From Candidatus Methanomethylophilaceae archaeon (GTDB lineage: Archaea; Thermoplasmatota; Thermoplasmata; Methanomassiliicoccales; Methanomethylophilaceae): a stretch of DNA of 64,000 bases. The position numbers and the translations under genes are program-made. Where the stretch lies: positions 124,001 to 188,000 of the forward strand of contig CALUHR010000013.1 in NCBI GenBank assembly GCA_944320495.1, given 5' to 3'. The number at the start of each line of letters is the position of its first letter. Position 1 is the stretch's first letter. Of this stretch, positions 9,532 through 18,682 are shown piece by piece. The notes under the pieces were generated by a model that saw only the letters and a program-made list of their open reading frames with translations, ran no database searches and had not been told where the DNA came from.

Positions 9532-10002
9532 TTAAGATTTATGCAGACGCGAAGCGCCAGGTCGCTCTCCCTCGAGCACCTTCCTGGCCCTGGCGTACTT
9601 CTCCCTCCAGTGCAGGATCCTCTCCTCCGACACGTCCGGGCATCCCGAGAAGCGCGTCTCATCGGAATTGTGGTCCATGTCCGCCCTCTTCACGGCCCTG
9701 GCCACGGGGTTCTCCCTCACAGCCCTGACATAGTCGAGATAATCCACATCCCTCCCGTGCGTCAGCAGACGGACGGCGTCCACCACCTCCTTGGGAAACT
9801 CCCTCTCCAGGTCCTCGAACGTCACGTCCGTGTCCTCCACCACGTCGTGCAGCAGCGCCACGCATGTCGTGACCTCGTCGGTCATCTGCTCCGCCACGTG
9901 GAACGGATGGAACACGTACGGCACGCCCGTCTCGTCGAACTGTCCGTGGTGGGCCTCGTAGGCGATGCGCATGGCCTTCCTGGTGAGCGGCGTGTAGATC
10001 AT
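9532..10002 (-). CDS. Small alarmone-hydrolase-like HD protein (SpoT/MESH1-type)
   Basis: 156 residues. The pattern RIAYEAHHGQ, YVFHPFHVAEQM, VALLHDVVEDTD, TFEDLEREFP and AVRLLTH is the HD-domain signature of RelA/SpoT hydrolase domains and stand-alone MESH1-type enzymes, with the metal-binding HD in LLHD. No synthetase or TGS domain is present. Family members remove the pyrophosphate from (p)ppGpp or use NADPH; either is possible here and neither is shown. It ends at TAA, unusual in this window. Upstream (39 bases) is an unknown gene, downstream an ATPase. Confidence 0.78.
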   Translation of the reverse strand: MIYTPLTRKAMRIAYEAHHGQFDETGVPYVFHPFHVAEQMTDEVTTCVALLHDVVEDTDVTFEDLEREFPKEVVDAVRLLTHGRDVDYLDYVRAVRENPVARAVKRADMDHNSDETRFSGCPDVSEERILHWREKYARARKVLEGERPGASRLHKS

Positions 10003-10041
10003 ATGACGGACATGGTGCGGATGGTATTTCCAGACAGCGCC

Positions 10042-10728
10042 TCATGCCTCCGCCAGCCTCTCCCTCGCCTCGGCGAAGGGATCGAACCTCACCAGCTCGA
10101 ACCCGACCCTGCGGTTCACCGCACCGATCTCGCCCCTGCACTCCCTCAGGTCCGCGCTGGACGCTCTGGACAGCATGCCGAAGAACCTAGCGTAGAAGAC
10201 GTCCAGCATGCCGCGGTACGTCACCAGCAGCCCCTCCAGGTCCGCCGAGCGGAGGTACCTCCGCTGGTCGGCGCTCCACATCTGGTCGGAACCGCACCTG
10301 CGGGTGAAGACCACCGCCCCTGTCCCCGGATCCACCTCCAAGGGCATCATGTCGACGTGCACCACGTAGTTCCTCAGATTGACCATCAGGGACGCCTCGA
10401 ATCCGAGGGACGACCTCTTGAGGTCCCGGAACTCCGCATCGACGCCGCAGCGCTTGGCGCTGACCGCCGCCAGGTTCTTGCAGGCGTACATCCTCGACAG
10501 GAAATCCGAGAGCGTCTGGCACAGTTCCATGGTGGACGATTCGAGGTCCCGGTAGCTGCTCCTCCCGGACCGTCCCGGTGACCTCATGGATGAGACGAGA
10601 CCGATGAGCTCCGACAGCTTGGAGTCCATCATGCCGTAGCACATGGACATCCTGCGGATGACCTCGTACGTTCTGAAGCTGCTCGATTCCCTGAGCCTCC
10701 TGAGTTCGACGGCGGGTTCCGAGGGCAT
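10042..10728 (-). CDS. Hypothetical helical protein at island left border
   Basis: 228 residues, not recognised. It appears mostly helical and charged, without membrane segments; CGVDAEFRDLKRSSLGFE and LRNYVVHVDMMPLEV are the most distinctive stretches. The start codon (10726-10728) and its upstream region lie inside the left copy of the 56-bp direct repeat, so insertion of the island replaced or duplicated its promoter region. Before the island it would have stood next to the HipA-like gene now at 25149-26312. Confidence 0.6.
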   Translation of the reverse strand: MPSEPAVELRRLRESSSFRTYEVIRRMSMCYGMMDSKLSELIGLVSSMRSPGRSGRSSYRDLESSTMELCQTLSDFLSRMYACKNLAAVSAKRCGVDAEFRDLKRSSLGFEASLMVNLRNYVVHVDMMPLEVDPGTGAVVFTRRCGSDQMWSADQRRYLRSADLEGLLVTYRGMLDVFYARFFGMLSRASSADLRECRGEIGAVNRRVGFELVRFDPFAEARERLAEA

Positions 10729-10772
10729 GCGGATGAATCGCGGGCGGCCGTTATGAGCGTTGGCGACGTAGA
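10717..10772. repeat. Left copy of 56-bp direct repeat flanking the island
   Basis: Bases 10717-10772 match 25063-25118 at 54 of 56 positions in the same orientation (differences at 10744 and 10767). It begins TTCCGAGGGCATGCGGATGA and includes the start codon of the 10042-10728 gene. The two copies bound the AT-richer glycan gene block, as expected for a duplicated target or attachment site, or for a recombination junction. Confidence 0.85.
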
Positions 10773-11003
10773 TTCCGTAGGTCTAGTGGGATGACGTATG
10801 GTCGCCTGAAATCCCCGATCCTGCCCTCCAGCAGACTAGTTATCGTCAATGCACGGCCGAATTTGAGGTACATGAGGACACCGTCACAGCCCTATGGCGC
10901 CAGCTCAAGCTTGCCTGTATATTTTGATTATACCGACATGATGCCGCCATAACCTGGATACGGACCATGCCAGAATCATGAATCGTTAATGAAGTCCCTG
11001 CCA
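10773..11003. other. Left island margin, no convincing gene
   Basis: The 231 bases after the left repeat hold no gene I can name. On the minus strand a short frame (10751-10873, 40 residues, ATG to TAA inside the repeat) reads MYLKFGRALTITSLLEGRIG and has some coding look; just upstream its frame is closed by a TAG. It may be the tail of a gene broken when the island formed. Confidence 0.35.
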
Positions 11004-12104
11004 TCATGATAAACAGAGAGATAGGGTGAAAAACAGAACCAATGTGATCATGAACGACGCCGAGTTGCAGAGAACTATCTCAAAAACACTGCGATATTGG
11101 TATTCGGAGTACAGGAACTGCTTGAAAATCAAGGAGATCCTGCGCCGTTTAATGCATTGGACTGTACAACCTATATCCTCCACATAAGAAAGAAGAGCAA
11201 TAGTCAGTTCGCTTAAACCAGAGATTTTGCGGAAACGAACTAATGTCTCAAGGAGAACAGACAGAGTGAAATCCGATATCACAGCCAAGAATGCAATCAT
11301 GACGCAGAGTGGATCCGATGTCGCAAAAGACAGGATTGCACCTAACACCATCAATAGGATGTGTACGGGGACCTTGTTTATCCTGGGAATTGTTTTGTTC
11401 GGGTACTTTGATATGAGCTTGGCATCGGCCTTCCCGTAATTGTATAGTCTCCCAATCACGTCCCTCGGGTTGTCCCATGTTTTGTTTGAGTGGTATACTA
11501 TGGCATGACGGGCAGATGCTATGGTATATCCCGCCTCGTTCAACCTGACGCCTATATCGACGTCCTCCCCTCCCGGCTTATTCGGAAACGATTCATCGAA
11601 ACCTCCTATCTCCTCCAGGACCGCCTTTCTTATGGAAAAATTCGCAGTAGGGCCCCAAGGCACGGCGTCAACCTCGTTGGGGAGGGAAAATGCAATCATC
11701 CAGGGAGATCCACGAATTGTCCTGAAGAATCTGGTGTTCTCACCCTCCAATGTAATTGGCCCGCATGCGGCACCGATGTGACTCCCCTCGTATGAGGTCC
11801 AATGCGCCATTATCGCCCTTTTATCTAGAACACAGTCGGAGTCACAGTAGTATAGGAGCTCATACTTGGCATATTTCGCCGCAAGATTGCGCTTGATGGC
11901 CACCGACTCTCTTGCATAGTAATACCTGTACCCGAATTCCGAACACATCGATTCAATGATTCTAGCATCGTTCGTTTTGGAATTGTCTACGACAACGACC
12001 TCCCACGGCATGTCCTTGTCTGCGTCTAGTATGCTTTCGAACAATCTCCTGAGAAGAGCTATGCGACCGCAACAAACCACTAGGATGCTCACTCCATCCA
12101 TCAT
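11004..12104 (-). CDS. GT2 glycosyltransferase with C-terminal membrane helices
   Basis: 366 residues. GT-A fold signs: SILVVCCGRIALLRRL at the N-terminus, metal-binding CDSDC (DxD) near residue 93, ANFSIRK and GGEDVDIGVRL near 180 (acceptor/catalytic acidic pair), then YHSNKTW. The last 130 residues contain hydrophobic helices. Size and layout match the two tandem GT2 genes at 17542-19789, so the three look like paralogues. It follows the UbiA gene with a one-base gap and ends the minus-strand half of the island. Donor and acceptor are unknown; a UDP-sugar and a lipid-linked glycan are likely. Confidence 0.82.
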   Translation of the reverse strand: MMDGVSILVVCCGRIALLRRLFESILDADKDMPWEVVVVDNSKTNDARIIESMCSEFGYRYYYARESVAIKRNLAAKYAKYELLYYCDSDCVLDKRAIMAHWTSYEGSHIGAACGPITLEGENTRFFRTIRGSPWMIAFSLPNEVDAVPWGPTANFSIRKAVLEEIGGFDESFPNKPGGEDVDIGVRLNEAGYTIASARHAIVYHSNKTWDNPRDVIGRLYNYGKADAKLISKYPNKTIPRINKVPVHILLMVLGAILSFATSDPLCVMIAFLAVISDFTLSVLLETLVRFRKISGLSELTIALLSYVEDIGCTVQCIKRRRISLIFKQFLYSEYQYRSVFEIVLCNSASFMITLVLFFTLSLCLS

Positions 12105-12105
12105 A

Positions 12106-13920
12106 TCACATCATGAAGACAAGTGCACAGATTACGAATGAAAACGAACCAAGAGCCATACTCAGGCATGTGCATACAGTTCTCCTGACAATCTCCTTCT
12201 CATCGAAAGAGTAGAGCCTCAGTCTGAGGATAGAATCCAATCCAAATCCACGCAGAAATCTAATCCTTGCAATTTTACAAGATAGATTGCGATACATGAT
12301 CAACACGCATACGATCCTTGTAACAACCAACAACAGGAGGGATGCTGATGCCCAAAGTCTGATAGCCCCGTCTGCAAGGATAAAAAGAGCCAGCAGAACA
12401 ACAGCAACGGACAGGAACGCTGGAAATCTGTGCAGAGAAACCTCTGGCACAGCCCTGCAGATGGATGCGGCCTGCATGCCCCATAGCCGCTCCACAGCCT
12501 TCTCATACTCCTGGGGAACTCCGATCAGTGATGCGCTTTTATCGGAGCAAATATGCCTCCATCCGCTTACTTTGGCAATAACGTCTAGAGGTGTGCCGAA
12601 TCCCGCTCTAAGAACGTCCTCGGTCCGAACTATGTAGAGCATCCCCGGCTTGTAGAATTCTTCCATCGACAAGGAAAGTGACTCAGATATATCCTGAAAA
12701 AAATGGGATGTATCCATCCGGAGAGTGAGTCTGGCACATTCCCCCTGTTCGATTGTAGAAAGTACGTCACTCGACCTGACAGAACATCTTAGGGGACTTA
12801 TCACCATCATGTCGCATTTCAGAGATTCCAACGAGCGAATTGTCCCCTCGTCTGTCAGTTCAGGCTCCACTCCAACAAAGATACAACGTCCGATTCTGAG
12901 ACCGTTCTCATTGATGTAGCGATTCAGACGCCCGGAACGCCACATCATCATCGAAACCTTTGCATAACCTGCGACTGCAGAGAGTGCTTTGAAAAACGTG
13001 ACTGACCCGAATAGAAACACGGGAACCAAATATGCCGCCCAAATGGGATCGACATGAATCATGGAAACTAAAATCGCCAATGGAAGAAAAATTACGAAAG
13101 TTGGCGTCAGCGGAAGATAAGTATAATCGAAAAACGGCCACAAACCAGAACGCACGATGGCGCGAAGGGTGAACAGCTCAACCGCCAGCGAGGTCATGAG
13201 AATGACGAGATTGATTGGCCACCCTGACGTTGGCAGAATCATCACAATGCATGATGTCGCCAACCATTCCACGACTATGCATATGTAGATTCCCCGTTTG
13301 GAAGCGATCTGATGAGTGCCGAAGAAAGTTTTCGTTTTTGAAGCAACATCGTTGTCATGGTCCATCGACTGGTGTATGAGGATGTAACGGACTCCCAGAG
13401 CAAAACCCAGGATCATCGTCGCCGAAAATATCACCGGATTCACCGGGATCATGAGAGGCAATACAGTCAATGGACTGCAGCGTTGGGCATATGACGAGAC
13501 AATGACCCCCATCAACCCACGCTCCTTGAAACGGATCGGCCTCAGAGAATATGACGTACTCAGGAATAGATTCGTAACAACGACGATGGTCATTGGTATG
13601 CTCGGAAAAACAAATATCGGAATCAAAACCGGAACTGTCGCTAACAAGAGACTGCAGTATCTAAAACACATCGATCTGGTCGAGAACATATTCGATTTAC
13701 CGACTGCACGATCCTGCTCCACGTCGCTGAAATCATTGGCGACATAACCCGAAATCATAATTGCGACAGAAAGAACTGAGAAACACACAAATGGCAGCAC
13801 GGACTCTTCCGGAGTCACTCCGGACACCAGAAAGACCGCGATTGCCCCCAGCATTAGGAATGGAATCTTGGATCCAGCCCAATCATCCATTCTTAAACTT
13901 CTGATTCTCATAGAAGTCAT
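12106..13920 (-). CDS. UbiA-family prenyltransferase fused to an unknown C-terminal domain
   Basis: About 604 residues, twice the usual UbiA length. The N-terminal half (to about 320) has nine or so membrane helices and both Asp-rich motifs of the family: NDFSDVEQD and DHDNDVASKTKT. It resembles the branch that loads sugars or rings onto polyprenyl phosphate. After it come about 150 soluble residues (RCIFVGVEPELTDEG to EYEKAVERLWGMQ) that I do not recognise, and then two to four further helices. Starts at 13932 (TTG), 13920, 13911 and 13890 are possible; 13920 keeps the LRMDDW segment that UbiA proteins need. It overlaps the end of the radical SAM gene by 38 bases. Confidence 0.78.
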   Translation of the reverse strand: MTSMRIRSLRMDDWAGSKIPFLMLGAIAVFLVSGVTPEESVLPFVCFSVLSVAIMISGYVANDFSDVEQDRAVGKSNMFSTRSMCFRYCSLLLATVPVLIPIFVFPSIPMTIVVVTNLFLSTSYSLRPIRFKERGLMGVIVSSYAQRCSPLTVLPLMIPVNPVIFSATMILGFALGVRYILIHQSMDHDNDVASKTKTFFGTHQIASKRGIYICIVVEWLATSCIVMILPTSGWPINLVILMTSLAVELFTLRAIVRSGLWPFFDYTYLPLTPTFVIFLPLAILVSMIHVDPIWAAYLVPVFLFGSVTFFKALSAVAGYAKVSMMMWRSGRLNRYINENGLRIGRCIFVGVEPELTDEGTIRSLESLKCDMMVISPLRCSVRSSDVLSTIEQGECARLTLRMDTSHFFQDISESLSLSMEEFYKPGMLYIVRTEDVLRAGFGTPLDVIAKVSGWRHICSDKSASLIGVPQEYEKAVERLWGMQAASICRAVPEVSLHRFPAFLSVAVVLLALFILADGAIRLWASASLLLLVVTRIVCVLIMYRNLSCKIARIRFLRGFGLDSILRLRLYSFDEKEIVRRTVCTCLSMALGSFSFVICALVFMM

Positions 13921-15250
13921 CTGCTCTGTCAACCTTCAGAAGTTCCAGACCGTTGTTGGTGATGAACATGCAGTTGTCACAGATCCTAGGCAGCTTTCCA
14001 CTGAAGAACAGTTCCCTCAACCTTACGAGAGGATTCCCGTTCCACACCTCGGTGAAATCACGATCGAGATTGCCAACGTTATGAAGAACGTCTATGCAGC
14101 ATGCGATGACCTCTCCCTTTGCCGTGACCATGGAGGTGTCCCAGATCCGGTCGCAGATGCCGTTGCAAGTGCTTCTGGATTTCTGGGGATTCAGGTCAAA
14201 TCCGTACAAGCTCCATCTCTCGCTCATTGGCGAGCATCTATCTATCTGGCGCGGTGGATCCCACGGCTCCGAACCTATGCGTATAATGTCTAAATCGTAG
14301 TCTGAATCCGAAAGAGACAAGAAATAATCAGGATAGATCAGCTCTATGCCTACAGCTTCTGCTACCTGAATTGCACGTTTTAGATGCGTTTTTAGAGCTG
14401 ATGGATACAGCACAGGGTCATCATATTTGTTCAAAGCATTGTCATTGATTCCCACTCTTGTGAAAATAACCCGTTGGAATCCGTTCTCGACAGCGTATTC
14501 GACTATACGCTCTAACTCAGCGATGTTGTGTCTCATCACCACTGTCGCCAACGTCATGAACGTTTGTGGTGAAGCCGACCTAAACCGACGGATGTTTTCT
14601 GTCACACGCTCCAGGTTCAGACCCTTACGTATGATGGAGTACATCCTCGGATCTACAGAATCCAACGAAACCGTCAATGTTTCAAATAAATCATGATGAG
14701 CCAGCACTGCATCCGGAAGTATTGACATGTTCGTGTTTGTGGACACATGGATGTGATACTTGGAATACAGATCTAAACGGGAACCCAGAGCAGGATCCAT
14801 GAACGGCTCCCCATTGCCATGTAGGACAATAGTGCGAAGATATGGCATCACAGATTCGAGACACGATACGAAATCATCCGTGAGATGGGATGCCCCGATA
14901 TTACGACGATAGTAGTGTACACACATTATACACTCTGCATTGCAAAATGACGTGTGCTCCAACTGAAGGGTCATTGGATAATGGCGGAATACAGACCTGC
15001 CTTCGACCAGATCGTGGCAGGCAAGTGCCTCATTGAGATCTTTGACGGTGTCGTAATCACCTAGCTCAAGACACGACAAGATCGTAGATTCTATGGCATC
15101 GGCATCGGAGAGATCCACATTCACACGGCCGTTTTCATAAGCAATGGGCGATTGACCCCGACGTATCATATCTGGCAACCAGTCTTTCATTGATTCGTGA
15201 ACAGGCGATTGACAGGTCACTTCCTGGATGTCATTGCCCGAAGACACCAC
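13883..15250 (-). CDS. Radical SAM/SPASM-type enzyme
   Basis: 455 residues. The 4Fe-4S/SAM motif FCNAECIMC (CX3CX2C) is near residue 100; a C-terminal Cys-rich part (CNGICDRIWD, IACCID, CDNCMF) matches a SPASM or twitch domain binding further clusters. The N-terminal 80 residues are family-specific. Start GTG 15250, one base after the nucleotidyltransferase stop; the end overlaps the UbiA gene. In glycan clusters such enzymes modify sugars or attach unusual groups; the substrate here cannot be told. A second enzyme of the class is at 22763-23701. Confidence 0.82.
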   Translation of the reverse strand: MVSSGNDIQEVTCQSPVHESMKDWLPDMIRRGQSPIAYENGRVNVDLSDADAIESTILSCLELGDYDTVKDLNEALACHDLVEGRSVFRHYPMTLQLEHTSFCNAECIMCVHYYRRNIGASHLTDDFVSCLESVMPYLRTIVLHGNGEPFMDPALGSRLDLYSKYHIHVSTNTNMSILPDAVLAHHDLFETLTVSLDSVDPRMYSIIRKGLNLERVTENIRRFRSASPQTFMTLATVVMRHNIAELERIVEYAVENGFQRVIFTRVGINDNALNKYDDPVLYPSALKTHLKRAIQVAEAVGIELIYPDYFLSLSDSDYDLDIIRIGSEPWDPPRQIDRCSPMSERWSLYGFDLNPQKSRSTCNGICDRIWDTSMVTAKGEVIACCIDVLHNVGNLDRDFTEVWNGNPLVRLRELFFSGKLPRICDNCMFITNNGLELLKVDRADDFYENQKFKNG

Positions 15251-15251
15251 A

Positions 15252-16121
15252 TCACACCCACAGATGCTGAGGGTAGGTTCCTTTCACCTTCTCTTCGTTA
15301 ATATGCTTCAAAAGAGCATCGTAATCATCGCGATACGTAACTCCCATCCATGATGCGTTCGTATCCACACAGTTCATCTTGATCTCCCCCAGAGATAGCA
15401 ACGAATCCAGAACAGTGGATAGCACGAACTCCTGTCCATCCTGCTCGTGATCCTTGATGAACATCTGAAGCCTCTGCCTTAACATAGTGAAAATCGAGGG
15501 ATTGAGCACGAACAGGTTCATGGAGACTGGATTACTCTCGCATATGCGCATTACTTTATCTGAATTCAAAGGACGACAAGCAATTCCATCCGAATCGACC
15601 CACACTTCCGACTCGATGATCCTGCGAATATGGCCGGAGTCTACCTTGCAAATGCCACGTTTCACCGTCCCGTGTGGAGAGAGTGTATTTCCGACTCTGT
15701 AGCATATGCAGCCACATTCTCCACTGCCTGAAAGCGGAGAGTTGAGCATTCCGGTAATAAGGGCACCCCTACCATAGAAATCATCAGCATTGACGACCAG
15801 AAACGGCTCCTCCAGGTGTCCTTCGCAGCAGAGAAGGGCAAATCCGGTACCAGATGGCAATACATGAACAGACATCTCATTTTCAGGATATTCCTGAATG
15901 ACGAATTCCAATGGAATCCTGGCACCAATTCTCGCCTTCAGAGCCTCGAAGAACTTCAGATGGCTCTTTTGAATAACTATGATGACTTTGCTGTAACCGC
16001 AAAGAATTGCATCATATATGGAATAGTCGATTAAGAAATTCCCGTCATCATCAACTGGTTCATACTGCTTCAACCCCCCGTATCTCTTACCGAGGCCGGC
16101 TGCCAGTATCACCATTTGCAT
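15252..16121 (-). CDS. Sugar-phosphate nucleotidyltransferase
   Basis: 289 residues. The N-terminus MQMVILAAGLGKRYGGLKQY is the nucleotide-binding signature (LAAGxGxRxGG...K) of NTP-transferases; VNADDFYG near residue 108 supplies the metal-binding Asp. Such enzymes make NDP-sugars from sugar 1-phosphates. It is the first gene of the minus-strand operon of the island, with a TATA-like box (AATTAATAATGG, 16143-16154) about 27 bases before ATG 16121, consistent with a leaderless mRNA. It is not a close match to GlmU- or ManC-type proteins, so the sugar is uncertain. Confidence 0.82.
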   Translation of the reverse strand: MQMVILAAGLGKRYGGLKQYEPVDDDGNFLIDYSIYDAILCGYSKVIIVIQKSHLKFFEALKARIGARIPLEFVIQEYPENEMSVHVLPSGTGFALLCCEGHLEEPFLVVNADDFYGRGALITGMLNSPLSGSGECGCICYRVGNTLSPHGTVKRGICKVDSGHIRRIIESEVWVDSDGIACRPLNSDKVMRICESNPVSMNLFVLNPSIFTMLRQRLQMFIKDHEQDGQEFVLSTVLDSLLSLGEIKMNCVDTNASWMGVTYRDDYDALLKHINEEKVKGTYPQHLWV

Positions 16122-16231
16122 AATTGGGACATTGACGTACCATTATTAATTTTAACTATTTTAGTATAAATTCAATTTTGAATTTGATAATAATATTTAA
16201 GACCATTATCCAGATTGAACTATGAACGGTT
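16122..16231. promoter_or_regulatory. Divergent promoter region of the island operons
   Basis: A 110-base, very AT-rich gap between divergent genes. Minus-strand TATA-like box at about 16143-16154 for the nucleotidyltransferase; plus-strand box TAATATTTAAG at 16191-16201, about 27 bases ahead of 16224 and so giving a leader of a few bases before ATG 16232. The two halves of the island are therefore probably expressed together from here. Confidence 0.55.
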
Positions 16232-17545
16232 ATGAAGACTGTGAGCGAGACCAAGATCGGATTCGTCGGACTGGGATACGTCGGCACGGTGAGTGCTGCA
16301 GGTTTCGCGATTCTGGGATTTGATGTTTACGGATACGATCTGGATGAAAGGAAAGTGACCAGTCTTATAAACAGACAGCCGCTCATCTACGAATCTGGAC
16401 TCCAGGAAGTTCTGTTAGACGCCGATATTTCATCAAGAATGCATTTCGTGTATGATATCGACAACCTGGTTGATAATGCGGACGTCATCTTCGTAACAGT
16501 TGGGACACCGGAATCTATTGACGGCTCCTGCAACACATCTTTTGTCACACAAGCTCTTGAATCCATACTGTCACGTCTCACAGAGAGAGGTCTGGACAGC
16601 ATTGTTGTGGTAAAAAGCACCGTGCCCGTAGGATTCACACAAGAATTCATCGATTCTCTTGGAAACGACGAAGGAATCTGTCGGAACATATGCTTCAGTC
16701 CAGAATTTCTCAGAGAAGGATCCGCTCTAGATGACTTTCTCAATCCGAGCAGGGTGGTGATTGGCACAACTGATGCAAGCATTTTCGAGACTGTTGCCCA
16801 CCTATACGGAAAATATGAATCGAAAGGAGTTCCGATTCTAATGATGGATCCGACCTCTGCCGAGCTAGTGAAGTATGCCTCTAACTCGTTTCTGGCAGCG
16901 AAGGTCGCTCTGATTAATGAATTCGCTGACCTTTCTCACGCTGTTGGTGCGAACATTGATACCGTGTCGAGAGCGATAGGAATGGACCCACGGATCGGTA
17001 ACGAGTTCATGCGCGCATCGGTCGGATTCGGTGGGAGTTGCTTTCCGAAAGATGTGTCTGAGATTGACCATAGATCCAATAGTCTTGGAATACGCCACCC
17101 CCTCATCGGCTCAATTCTTGAATCAAACAGAGCCCACATAGAGAGGATGACGGATCGCATTGACAGATGTGCGAAACATCAAGGAATCAGAACGATTTCA
17201 ATCCTGGGCCTGGCTTTCAAACCTGACTCGGATGATATCCGCGAATCCCCTGCCATTGAAATCGCATCGAAACTTCTTGAAAGAGGATATGTTGTGAAAG
17301 CATACGACCCACTGGCAGGACCCAATGCACTTCTAGCCCTGCCAAAGGGGATTGAGATACTCGACAATGCATACGACTGCATGAATGAGGCGGAGATGGT
17401 AACCATCCTAACGGGATGGCGTTCCTTCAGAGAGCTAAAATTCTGCAGGTCTGGAAGTGTGCGGATCGTTATGGATCTCGCCAATGTCCTGGACGGTGAA
17501 ACGATCGGTGCCATGGGGCTCGAATACCACAATATAACGGAGTGA
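16232..17545 (+). CDS. UDP-glucose/GDP-mannose-type 6-dehydrogenase
   Basis: 437 residues, the usual family length. KIGFVGLGYVG is the NAD-binding loop, VVKSTVPVGFT and EFLREGSALDDFLNP are family blocks, and GFGGSCFPKD near residue 265 carries the catalytic Cys. The reaction is two-step NAD-dependent oxidation of an NDP-hexose at C6 to the uronate. The UDP-glucuronate-decarboxylase-like gene downstream makes UDP-glucose the likely substrate. It opens the plus-strand operon; the next start overlaps its stop (GTGA). Confidence 0.9.
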   Translation: MKTVSETKIGFVGLGYVGTVSAAGFAILGFDVYGYDLDERKVTSLINRQPLIYESGLQEVLLDADISSRMHFVYDIDNLVDNADVIFVTVGTPESIDGSCNTSFVTQALESILSRLTERGLDSIVVVKSTVPVGFTQEFIDSLGNDEGICRNICFSPEFLREGSALDDFLNPSRVVIGTTDASIFETVAHLYGKYESKGVPILMMDPTSAELVKYASNSFLAAKVALINEFADLSHAVGANIDTVSRAIGMDPRIGNEFMRASVGFGGSCFPKDVSEIDHRSNSLGIRHPLIGSILESNRAHIERMTDRIDRCAKHQGIRTISILGLAFKPDSDDIRESPAIEIASKLLERGYVVKAYDPLAGPNALLALPKGIEILDNAYDCMNEAEMVTILTGWRSFRELKFCRSGSVRIVMDLANVLDGETIGAMGLEYHNITE

Positions 17546-18678
17546 CGAATACGACCGTTGACTTCTCCATCGTCATACCCACATGGAACAGAAAGGAGTA
17601 CGTTGAACGTCTCCTGAAATCCATCGCAGAGGACAGACAATCCTACACGGGCGGCTCTACAGAGATAATAATCGTAGACAGTAGCGTGGATGAGGAACGC
17701 GACTCCATAATGGAATCCTGCAAAAGGTATGGTGCACGCTATATTGAAGGGCCCGACTCTGTGAGGAAAAAACGCAACATGGGAATCGTGGATTCGCGGT
17801 TCGACCATATCCTCTTCCTAGACTCAGACGTCATAGTGGAGAAGGGACTTCTGGAAGCGCACGCCAGAGTGTACGAAGAGTCCCCATCAGAGAATCTTGG
17901 AGGCACATTCGGCGTAACCGAATTCTATGGAGAAAGGTCATTCATCTGGAAAGTTGTCGAATACACGAACTACACTGTTGCGTTCGATCAGGCTAAGAAA
18001 TACCCCTATGTGAACTGGACGATTGGAAACAACGTTTCTTTCGTAAAGAAATGTCTCGTAGACATAGGTATGTTCGAAGAAAACCTGCCGTTTAAGCTTG
18101 GAGGAGATGATCTCGATCTAAGCTATCGGGTAGTCGCCAGCGGGCATCCGATCAAATGTACGTCAGAGGCAGTGACATATCATTCTCGTGAAACATGGAA
18201 TTCCAGAGATGCCATCAATAACAGGACGAAGAGATGGGGTGCGATGGAGTACTACAACTCGAAACGTCACTGGAATTTGATGAAGAAGACCCTCCCCGGG
18301 CTTCCGATCATGTTCTCTATGGCAACACTGTCCCTTTTGATATCATTCCTAATAACAGAATCAACAGCGTTTCTATGGTCTATCCCTGTGATCGGTATTC
18401 TGACGTTCATAATCGGTTTTGCCTGTGATGCTACTAACAGCCACAGATACAATATCATATACTATGGATTAGCGAAACTCCTCGGTGTAAAATACAGCTA
18501 TTACAAAATCAAAGAGTGCTGGCACAATCATGACTTCGGGCTGATTGGAAGAGTCATGATCTTTGACAAAGGACATGCCATGGCCGAATATTCTGCGAGA
18601 AGCCGTAAAATGGACTGGTTCCTGATATCGTCCGTAGCAGTATTCCTCATAGATTTCCTACTTACAAGGATGGGTTGA
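17542..18678 (+). CDS. GT2 glycosyltransferase with C-terminal membrane helices
   Basis: 378 residues. N-terminal DFSIVIPTWNRKEYVERL, metal-binding FLDSDV near residue 94, GGDDLDLSYRV near 190 and YHSRETW are the GT-A landmarks. Two hydrophobic helices (about 255-300) and a further one at the C-terminus indicate membrane attachment. The GTG start overlaps the TGA of the dehydrogenase. It is a paralogue of the next gene and of 11004-12104. Donor is probably one of the UDP-sugars made by the neighbouring enzymes. Confidence 0.84.
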   Translation: MTNTTVDFSIVIPTWNRKEYVERLLKSIAEDRQSYTGGSTEIIIVDSSVDEERDSIMESCKRYGARYIEGPDSVRKKRNMGIVDSRFDHILFLDSDVIVEKGLLEAHARVYEESPSENLGGTFGVTEFYGERSFIWKVVEYTNYTVAFDQAKKYPYVNWTIGNNVSFVKKCLVDIGMFEENLPFKLGGDDLDLSYRVVASGHPIKCTSEAVTYHSRETWNSRDAINNRTKRWGAMEYYNSKRHWNLMKKTLPGLPIMFSMATLSLLISFLITESTAFLWSIPVIGILTFIIGFACDATNSHRYNIIYYGLAKLLGVKYSYYKIKECWHNHDFGLIGRVMIFDKGHAMAEYSARSRKMDWFLISSVAVFLIDFLLTRMG

Positions 18679-18682
18679 CTCC

